From: Prochlorococcus sp. AG-686-P16
Lineage (GTDB): Bacteria; Cyanobacteriota; Cyanobacteriia; PCC-6307; Cyanobiaceae
Direction: 5' to 3'
Assembly (NCBI GenBank): GCA_003208695.1
Contig: QCVY01000012.1
Location: 1 to 17,631, forward strand
Length of the DNA stretch: 17,631 nt
Shown here: positions 12,142-17,631 of the stretch, piece by piece
Layout of the letters: each line of letters opens with the position of its first letter
Numbering within the stretch: the first letter of the stretch is position 1
Notes under the pieces: generated by a model
The model's input: the letters and a program-made list of their open reading frames with translations, nothing else
Database searches by the model: none
What the model was told of the DNA's origin: nothing
Program-made: the position numbers and the translations under genes

Positions 12142-13776
12142 TTAGTAATCGAAATCCCCTCCCATTCCTGGAGCTCCAGCTGGTGCTGCATCTTTTTTCT
12201 CTGGCAAATCAGCGACTATACATTCGGTGGTAAGTACCATTCCTGCTATAGATGCTGCATTCTGTAATCCTGAACGAGTAACTTTTGCAGGATCAACTAT
12301 TCCAGCTGCAGACATATCGACATACTCTCCAGTAGCTGCATTAAATCCATCATTAAATGGTTTTGATTTGACATTTTCCGCAATTACAGCTCCATTTGAA
12401 CCTGCATTCTCAGCAATTCTCATAAGAGGAGCTGTTAATGAAGCCTCAACAATATTAGCTCCTATTAATTCCTCTCCAGTTAAAGCTTTTTCAGCCCATT
12501 CCTTAAGAATTGGAGCCAAGTGAGCAAGAGTTGTTCCGCCTCCTGGAACGATACCCTCTTCAACAGCAGCTTTTGTTGCATTAATAGCATCCTCTAAACG
12601 AAGTTTTTTGTCCTTCATTTCAGTTTCGGTAGCTGCTCCAACTTTGATAACTGCAACACCTCCAGCCAGCTTAGCTAAGCGTTCTTGAAGTTTTTCTTTA
12701 TCGTAAGAAGAATCAGTTTCATCCATTTGTTTTTTAATCTGATCACATCTTGCAGTAACAGCCTTCTCATTACCCTCTGCGACTATAGTTGTAGTCTCTT
12801 TATTGATAGTAATTCTTCTGGCAGTGCCTAACATTTCTAAAGTGGCATTTTCTAATTTCAAGCCTGCATCTTCAGTGATTAGCTGACCATTAGTCAAAAC
12901 AGCCATATCTTCGAGCATAGCTTTTCTTCTATCTCCAAATCCTGGAGCCTTAACTGCCGCAACATTAAGTACACCTCTCAATCTATTAACTACTAGAGTT
13001 GCTAAAGCTTCCTTTTCAATATCCTCAGCGATAATAACTAGTGGCTTTCCCGTTTTAGCTATTTGCTCTAGAACTGGAACTAAATCTTGTACTAATGCAA
13101 TCTTTTTATCAGTAAGCAGAATATAAGGCTCATCTAAAACTGCCTCCATGCGCTCAGTGTCTGTTGCAAAATATGGAGAAATGTAACCCTTATCAAATCG
13201 CATTCCTTCTGTAACTTCTAGCTCAGTAGTCATTGATTTCCCTTCTTCAAGAGAAATAACACCTTCTTTACCAACTTTATCCATTGCGTTAGCAATCATT
13301 TCGCCAACTTCTTCATCATTACCTGCAGCTATAGTTCCACATTGCGCTATGGCAGTACTATCACTTATTGGCTTTGAATTCTCTTCTATTTTACCAACAA
13401 GGAATTCAGTTGCTTTATCAATACCTTTTTTTAAAGTAATTGCGTTAGCACCTGCTGCTACATTTCTTAAACCAGCTTTAACCATTGCATGAGCTAATAC
13501 AGTAGCGGTAGTGGTACCATCACCAGCTGCATCATTTGTCTTTGAAGCAGCTTGTCTAATTAGAGCAACACCAGTATTTTCAATATGGTCCTCTAATTCA
13601 ATTTCCTTTGCAATTGTTACTCCATCATTGATGATTTGAGGAGCTCCAAATTTTTTCTCTAAGACAACATTTCTACCTTTAGGTCCAAGCGTTACAGCTA
13701 CAGACTCAGCAAGGATATCAATGCCTCTTTCGAGCGCTCTACGAGCTTGCTCGTTGTAAATAATTCTTTTAGCCAT
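12142..13776 (-). CDS. groEL: 60-kDa chaperonin GroEL (GroEL1)
   Basis: GroEL forms the double-ring folding chamber in the cytosol and works with GroES and ATP. The 544 residues show VTLGPKGRNVVLE at 28-40, the ATP-site motif GDGTTTA at 86-92, VEEGIVPGGGTTL at about 400-412, and RSGLQNAASIAGMVLTTE near the end. The C-terminus is GAPGMGGDFDY, an acidic variant and not a long GGM-repeat tail. Being next to groES, it corresponds to GroEL1 of cyanobacteria, most of which also have an unlinked second GroEL. The groES stop lies 51 bases upstream, so both are made from one message. The terminator at 12091-12119 ends it. Confidence 0.97.
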   Translation of the reverse strand: MAKRIIYNEQARRALERGIDILAESVAVTLGPKGRNVVLEKKFGAPQIINDGVTIAKEIELEDHIENTGVALIRQAASKTNDAAGDGTTTATVLAHAMVKAGLRNVAAGANAITLKKGIDKATEFLVGKIEENSKPISDSTAIAQCGTIAAGNDEEVGEMIANAMDKVGKEGVISLEEGKSMTTELEVTEGMRFDKGYISPYFATDTERMEAVLDEPYILLTDKKIALVQDLVPVLEQIAKTGKPLVIIAEDIEKEALATLVVNRLRGVLNVAAVKAPGFGDRRKAMLEDMAVLTNGQLITEDAGLKLENATLEMLGTARRITINKETTTIVAEGNEKAVTARCDQIKKQMDETDSSYDKEKLQERLAKLAGGVAVIKVGAATETEMKDKKLRLEDAINATKAAVEEGIVPGGGTTLAHLAPILKEWAEKALTGEELIGANIVEASLTAPLMRIAENAGSNGAVIAENVKSKPFNDGFNAATGEYVDMSAAGIVDPAKVTRSGLQNAASIAGMVLTTECIVADLPEKKDAAPAGAPGMGGDFDY

Positions 13777-13827
13777 GTTAGGCGAGTAATTTAATAATAA
13801 GTTTTAATAATTTTTGAAACAAATAAA

Positions 13828-14139
13828 TTAGCCAACTACAGCCAAAATATCTTTTTCTGAAAGCAAGACGTACTCATCTCCTCCCAATTTGATGTCAGTT
13901 CCAGCATATTTGCTGTACAAGACTTTATCGCCAATACTCACTTCGGGAGTTTGTCGAGAACCATCGTCGTTAAGCTTCCCAGGACCAACCTGAGCAACTT
14001 CTCCTACCTGTGGTTTTTCTTTAGCTGAGTCGGGCAAAAGGATGCCACCAGCAGTTTTTTCCTCAGATTCGGAAACTTTGATAAATATTCTATCTCCCAG
14101 TGGTTTAACTGTAGAGACTGTAAGTGAAACAGCTGCCAT
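13828..14139 (-). CDS. groES: 10-kDa co-chaperonin GroES
   Basis: GroES is the lid of the GroEL chamber. The 103 residues include VKPLGDRIFIKV, the mobile-loop region with EEKTAGGILLPDSAKEKPQVG, DKVLYSKYAGTDIKLGGDEYVLL and the ending EKDILAVVG. This is a full-length cyanobacterial GroES. It is the first gene of the groES-groEL operon and is divergent from atpD, with 218 bases between the starts. No CIRCE element (TTAGCACTC-N9-GAGTGCTAA) is seen upstream, but a GACGCA-A-TGCGTC palindrome and a GATCATAA/TTATGATC inverted repeat are present and may be control sites. Confidence 0.97.
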   Translation of the reverse strand: MAAVSLTVSTVKPLGDRIFIKVSESEEKTAGGILLPDSAKEKPQVGEVAQVGPGKLNDDGSRQTPEVSIGDKVLYSKYAGTDIKLGGDEYVLLSEKDILAVVG

Positions 14140-14151
14140 AGATTAATGGTG

Positions 14152-14212
14152 GATCATAAATGCGACGCAATGCGTCAAAAAATTGGAAAGAGTTTTCTCT
14201 GTCCTTATGATC
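14152..14212. promoter_or_regulatory. Nested inverted repeats upstream of groES, candidate heat-shock control region
   Basis: GACGCA (14164-14169) and TGCGTC (14171-14176) form a perfect palindrome with one central base. Around and beyond it lie GATCATAA (14152-14159) and its perfect complement TTATGATC (14205-14212). All sit between the groES start and the atpD start. No HrcA CIRCE site is present. These may be operators of another regulator or leader-RNA structures of the groES message. Confidence 0.4.
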
Positions 14213-14357
14213 AACAACATAATCTGTTAAGCGGCAATTAAACCACTCTTCAACTGTGCGGTTGGCCGAACCCAGTTAACGGATATGCCCTCGGGGTGGT
14301 AACATTTCGGTTTATGAGCTGTTCTAAAATCAGCTAATCCTCACCAAGTTAATAAAA

Positions 14358-15818
14358 ATGGTAGCAACTCCATCAACTTCAGCACCTGCAAAAGGTGTGG
14401 TACGTCAAGTAATAGGTCCAGTTCTGGACGTAGAATTCCCAGCGGGTAAGTTACCAAAAATTTTAAATGCGCTACGAATTGAGGCAAAGAATCCTGCAGG
14501 TCAAGACATAGCACTCACTGCAGAGGTGCAACAATTACTTGGTGACCACAGAGTAAGGGCTGTTGCAATGAGCGGAACAGACGGTCTTGTGAGGGGTATG
14601 GAGGCAACCGATACTGGGGCACCGATATCAGTTCCTGTAGGAGAGGCGACTTTAGGAAGAATATTTAACGTATTAGGAGAACCAGTAGATGAACAAGGTC
14701 CAGTAAAAACTTCCGATACCGCGCCAATACATAGATCAGCACCAAAATTAACTGATTTAGAAACAAAACCTAAAGTTTTCGAAACTGGAATTAAGGTCAT
14801 CGACTTATTGGCCCCATATAGGCAAGGTGGAAAAGTTGGTTTATTTGGAGGTGCTGGAGTTGGTAAAACAGTACTGATACAAGAATTAATTAACAACATT
14901 GCCAAAGAGCATGGTGGTGTATCAGTTTTTGGGGGGGTTGGTGAAAGAACAAGAGAAGGAAATGATTTATACGAAGAATTTAAAGAATCAGGTGTCATTA
15001 ATGCAGATGACTTATCTCAATCTAAAGTAGCTTTGTGCTTCGGCCAAATGAATGAGCCCCCAGGTGCGAGAATGAGAGTTGGCTTATCAGCATTGACTAT
15101 GGCTGAACATTTTAGAGATGTAAACAAGCAAGATGTACTTCTTTTTGTAGATAATATATTTAGATTTGTACAAGCTGGTTCTGAAGTCTCAGCTTTATTA
15201 GGAAGAATGCCTTCTGCGGTTGGTTATCAACCAACTCTAGGAACTGATGTTGGAGCATTACAAGAAAGGATTACTTCAACACTAGAAGGTTCTATTACAT
15301 CAATTCAAGCGGTATATGTTCCAGCTGATGATTTAACTGATCCTGCCCCTGCCACAACTTTCGCACACTTAGATGCTACAACCGTTCTTGCAAGAGGTCT
15401 TGCGGCAAAGGGTATTTATCCAGCAGTTGACCCTCTAGATTCAACCAGCACAATGCTTCAACCCTCAGTAGTTGGAGATGAGCATTATAAGACAGCTCGT
15501 GAAGTTCAATCAACATTACAAAGATATAAAGAGCTCCAAGATATTATTGCAATTCTTGGATTAGATGAATTATCCGAGGAAGACAGATTAACTGTTAGCA
15601 GAGCAAGAAAAATTGAAAAATTCCTATCTCAGCCTTTCTTCGTAGCAGAAATCTTCACAGGAATGTCTGGTAAATATGTCAAACTAGAGGATACAATTGC
15701 TGGTTTTAATATGATATTGGCTGGTGAACTAGATGATTTACCCGAACAAGCGTTTTACTTGGTAGGTAATATCGACGAAGTAAAAGCCAAGGCAGAAAAA
15801 ATGAAATCAGAAAAATAA
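14358..15818 (+). CDS. atpD: ATP synthase F1 beta subunit
   Basis: This is the catalytic beta subunit of the F1 part of ATP synthase on the thylakoid membrane (named atpB in chloroplast-style annotation). The 486 residues show the P-loop GGAGVGKT at 164-171, GERTREGNDLYEE with the catalytic glutamate region, and MNEPPGARMRVGLSALTMAEHFRD. LLFVDNIFRFVQAGSEVSALLGRMPSAVGYQPTL and the DELSEED segment near 403-409, which contacts the gamma/epsilon rotor, are also intact. It is followed after 48 bases by the epsilon gene. As in other cyanobacteria, this pair is separate from the main atp cluster. Upstream are small GC-rich stems (GGTT/AACC near 14262-14274, CCC/GGG near 14289-14297) that may lie in the leader. 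Confidence 0.98.
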   Translation: MVATPSTSAPAKGVVRQVIGPVLDVEFPAGKLPKILNALRIEAKNPAGQDIALTAEVQQLLGDHRVRAVAMSGTDGLVRGMEATDTGAPISVPVGEATLGRIFNVLGEPVDEQGPVKTSDTAPIHRSAPKLTDLETKPKVFETGIKVIDLLAPYRQGGKVGLFGGAGVGKTVLIQELINNIAKEHGGVSVFGGVGERTREGNDLYEEFKESGVINADDLSQSKVALCFGQMNEPPGARMRVGLSALTMAEHFRDVNKQDVLLFVDNIFRFVQAGSEVSALLGRMPSAVGYQPTLGTDVGALQERITSTLEGSITSIQAVYVPADDLTDPAPATTFAHLDATTVLARGLAAKGIYPAVDPLDSTSTMLQPSVVGDEHYKTAREVQSTLQRYKELQDIIAILGLDELSEEDRLTVSRARKIEKFLSQPFFVAEIFTGMSGKYVKLEDTIAGFNMILAGELDDLPEQAFYLVGNIDEVKAKAEKMKSEK

Positions 15819-15866
15819 AGTATAAACTTTTTTAAATAATTTTAAACTCTCTAAAAATTTAAATTA

Positions 15867-16271
15867 ATGGCAATTTCACTCAAGGTTTTAGCTCCAAATC
15901 AGAATGTTTACGAAGGTGAGGCTGAAGAGGTAATTCTTCCAAGTACCACTGGTCAAATCGGAGTACTTCCTGGACATATATCTTTAGTTACGGCCATCGA
16001 TATTGGTGTTTTAAGATTAAGAATGAATTCTAAGTGGAAATCTATAGCCTTAATGGGTGGCTTTGCTGAAATAGAATCAGATGAAGTTATAGTTCTAGTT
16101 AACAGCGCTGAAATTGGTTCGGAAATTAATATCCAAAATGCTGAAGATGCTCTTAGAAAAGCAAAATCAATAATAAGTAAATTTCCTGAAAATGAGAAAA
16201 GTTCAGAAAAGATTAAAGCTCTTGATGAAATATCAAAAGCTGAGGCAAGAATTCAAGCTTCAAAAAATTAA
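15867..16271 (+). CDS. atpC: ATP synthase F1 epsilon subunit
   Basis: Epsilon links gamma to the c-ring and can inhibit ATP hydrolysis (atpE in chloroplast-style naming). The 134 residues have the N-terminal beta-sandwich (VLAPNQNVYEGEAEEVILPSTTGQIGVLPGHISLVTAIDIGVL, given by its key blocks EGEAEEVILP and IGVLPGHISL). SIALMGGFAEIESDEVIVLVN and a C-terminal helical hairpin rich in Lys, Ala and Glu follow. The length is normal. It is co-transcribed with atpD, and its stop lies three bases from the stop of the convergent ycf65 gene. Confidence 0.96.
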   Translation: MAISLKVLAPNQNVYEGEAEEVILPSTTGQIGVLPGHISLVTAIDIGVLRLRMNSKWKSIALMGGFAEIESDEVIVLVNSAEIGSEINIQNAEDALRKAKSIISKFPENEKSSEKIKALDEISKAEARIQASKN

Positions 16272-16274
16272 ATT

Positions 16275-16751
16275 TTAAGCAGTTCCACAGAAAGCAACCT
16301 CAGGAAACTTGAGCTTCGCTTCTTCCAATTTTTTTGTTTTACCTTCTTCTTGCCAATAATTTATTACTTCAGTAGCTTTATTCAATATTTCAACTCTTTC
16401 ATTATCTGTAATCCAACTTTTATTCTCTAGCTCGCTTTTTAATTTTTCCCATGCATCATCTCTTGGCCAAAAATAGTAAGCAGTAAGTGGGCTTGGACCT
16501 CCTCCAACAATTTGATCAACTGCCAGTGCGACATTATCAGGTAACCATAAAATTTTAATAATAAATCTACCCTCATCTGGTTTTGGTGTATAGCCTGTAG
16601 GAACCCCATCTTCATCTCTTTTAGCAGCCGCCAAAACGGCGTTTGCGCCCATCATCCCTGCATTTGGTAAAGTTGTTTTTGATTTTTGAGAAACACTTTT
16701 TTGTTCTTGCTGCTCCGGAGCATTCTCATTAACCTTATCTGATGAAGTCAT
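16275..16751 (-). CDS. ycf65: PSRP-3 / Ycf65 ribosomal protein of the 30S subunit
   Basis: This protein matches plastid-specific ribosomal protein 3 (Ycf65), a 30S-associated protein found in cyanobacteria and plastids. After a low-complexity N-terminus (about 60 residues, Gln/Ser/Lys- and then Ala-rich) comes the conserved domain. It starts with RFIIKILWLPDNVALAVDQIVG, followed by SPLTAYYFWPRDDAWEKLK. WITDNERVEILNKATEVINYWQEEGK and KFPEVAFCGT close the domain. The N-terminal extension is longer than in many plastid forms, and a later start is possible but not needed. It is a single gene, convergent with atpC, with a GATCA inverted repeat upstream. Confidence 0.9.
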   Translation of the reverse strand: MTSSDKVNENAPEQQEQKSVSQKSKTTLPNAGMMGANAVLAAAKRDEDGVPTGYTPKPDEGRFIIKILWLPDNVALAVDQIVGGGPSPLTAYYFWPRDDAWEKLKSELENKSWITDNERVEILNKATEVINYWQEEGKTKKLEEAKLKFPEVAFCGTA

Positions 16752-16799
16752 TCAGTATTATTAAGTTTATTTTTATAATTTATCAGCTGATGGACACTA

Positions 16800-16844
16800 A
16801 TTGATCATTTTGATCAAAAATTTTTGCTTTTATTTATTGATCAT
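16800..16844. repeat. GATCA inverted and direct repeats upstream of ycf65
   Basis: TTGATC (16801-16806) and GATCAA (16812-16817) form a perfect inverted repeat with a 5-base loop, and TTGATCAT recurs at 16837-16844. They lie 50-95 bases upstream of the ycf65 start. They could be operator half-sites or the weak end of an RNA; chance is also possible in AT-rich DNA. Confidence 0.3.
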
Positions 16845-16859
16845 AACTAAAAGTTTATT

Positions 16860-17018
16860 TTATCTTTCACCAGAAACTTCATAAAAATCATAAATTGTTG
16901 TCTCTAAAGAATCCCAAAGATCTTTAGGAATATCATTTTCTTCTGCAAACATTCCAAGCTGACTAGCTAAGCCTCTTGCCTGAGATAATTTGGAATCATA
17001 AGAATTAGTTTTATCCAT
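16860..17018 (-). CDS. Short conserved-looking protein of 52 residues
   Basis: An ATG at 17018 on the minus strand opens a 52-codon frame that ends at 16860. The protein starts MDKTNSYDSKLSQARGLA, continues with SQLGMFAEENDIPKDLWD, and ends TTIYDFYEVSGER. It is acidic and helical with no cysteines or membrane segment. Codon use matches the neighbouring genes, and the frame lies between pepP and ycf65, all on the minus strand with short gaps (pepP stop at 17073, 54 bases upstream). That makes it a probable downstream partner in the pepP message. Function unknown. It is easily missed because of its size. Confidence 0.7.
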   Translation of the reverse strand: MDKTNSYDSKLSQARGLASQLGMFAEENDIPKDLWDSLETTIYDFYEVSGER

Positions 17019-17072
17019 GTTAAATTTTATTCTTATAAAAAAATAAATCTATTAACTGGATAAGTCAAATAT

Positions 17073-17631
17073 TCAACTTTCTATATCAGAAATTTCTTTC
17101 AGTGCTGCGAAGCTAAGAATTTCTGGCTCTTTTTCATTTACAAGTACATCATCTTCAATTCTTATTCCTATACCTTTCCATTTTTCATCGATACTAGGTT
17201 GCCCTTCTGGGATTGGAATTCTATCACTTATGTAAATACCTGGTTCAACAGTAAGTATCATTCCATTTTGTAAGGGGACATCATATTCTCCCATCCTATA
17301 TGCCCCAACATCATGAACGTCTAAACCGAGCCAATGTCCAGTTCTATGCATATAAAGATGTTTATAGGATCCGTTTTCAATTATTCCGTCAGTATCTCCT
17401 TTCAATAGTCCAATTTCTTTTAATCCCTCTACCAGTATTCTTAAAGCAACATTATGAACATTAGTAGAGTTAGAACCTTTTACAGAATTCTTTATGGCAG
17501 TTTTCTGTGATTCTAAAACAATTTCATATATAAGTTTCTGCTCTTTAGAAAATTTTCCTCCGATAGGAATAGTTCTTGTAATATCTCCATTGTAGTAATC
17601 AACTAATGAACAACCTGCGTCTACCAATAAT
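17073..17631 (-). CDS. pepP: Xaa-Pro aminopeptidase (C-terminal part; gene runs off the window)
   Basis: This is the C-terminal catalytic (pita-bread) half of an M24 metallopeptidase that removes an N-terminal residue preceding proline. The five metal ligands can be placed: Asp in VDAGC, Asp in NGDITRTIP, His in HRTGHWLGLDVHD, Glu in VEPGIYI, and Glu in GIRIEDDVLV. The HRTGHWLGLDVHDVGAYR block is typical of the aminopeptidase P group. The frame is open at the window edge, so the N-terminal domain and true start lie outside. The first candidate start inside the window (TTG near 17627) is not the real start. The 52-codon gene follows downstream. Confidence 0.92.
   Translation of the reverse strand, partial: LLVDAGCSLVDYYNGDITRTIPIGGKFSKEQKLIYEIVLESQKTAIKNSVKGSNSTNVHNVALRILVEGLKEIGLLKGDTDGIIENGSYKHLYMHRTGHWLGLDVHDVGAYRMGEYDVPLQNGMILTVEPGIYISDRIPIPEGQPSIDEKWKGIGIRIEDDVLVNEKEPEILSFAALKEISDIES

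Noticed and set aside
12227..12523. Plus-strand frame opposite groEL, and similar frames opposite atpD and gpmI
   Set aside because: Antisense shadows of highly conserved genes.

Overview
This window looks like a chromosome segment from Prochlorococcus, or a very close marine picocyanobacterium. The DNA is AT-rich and genes are tightly packed. The right half carries a cyanobacterial core set: rpoZ with a DUF1818 gene, an Hsp70-like gene, pyrR, gpmI, secG, groES-groEL, the separate ATP synthase beta/epsilon pair, the plastid-type ribosomal protein PSRP-3/Ycf65 and pepP. A Ycf66-family protein, a DUF2811 protein and a cyanobacterial-type omega subunit agree with this. A low-light NATL-like clade is a guess only.

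Layout. Positions 1-1300 (minus strand) hold the start of a small hydrophobic protein and a tightly overlapping three-gene operon of unknown function, ended by a clear intrinsic terminator. Positions 1301-2523 are about 1.2 kb with no convincing gene. This stretch is rich in structure: a 65-nt folded element, three to four degenerate copies of an ~83-bp tandem repeat, nested long inverted repeats, and a 4 x 11-bp purine-rich tandem repeat. Positions 2524-5847 carry small accessory genes: a hypothetical protein, a zinc-ribbon membrane protein with an acidic partner, a Ycf66-family membrane protein coupled to an exported protein, a helical hypothetical protein, and a small cysteine-rich protein. 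That last gene has a promoter whose predicted start site lies on a consensus cyanobacterial LexA box. Positions 5848-6176 are a spacer with TTTGGGTA repeats in both orientations, which may mark the edge between accessory and core DNA.

From 6177 to the end the genes are conserved: an EVE-domain protein, DUF2811, a spacer with two inverted DnaA-type boxes, DUF1818/rpoZ, Hsp70-like, pyrR, gpmI-secG, a strong terminator, groEL/groES, the divergent atpD-atpC pair, ycf65, a 52-codon gene, and the truncated pepP.

The core block combines transcription (omega), protein folding (GroESL, Hsp70-like), protein export (SecG), glycolysis (GpmI), pyrimidine salvage or regulation (PyrR), energy conversion (F1 beta and epsilon) and translation (PSRP-3). 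The accessory block is the likely place for new biology. Its best leads are the LexA-box gene, the repeat-rich non-coding stretch, and the palindrome over the zinc-ribbon promoter. No tRNA, rRNA, transposase, integrase or CRISPR array was found.
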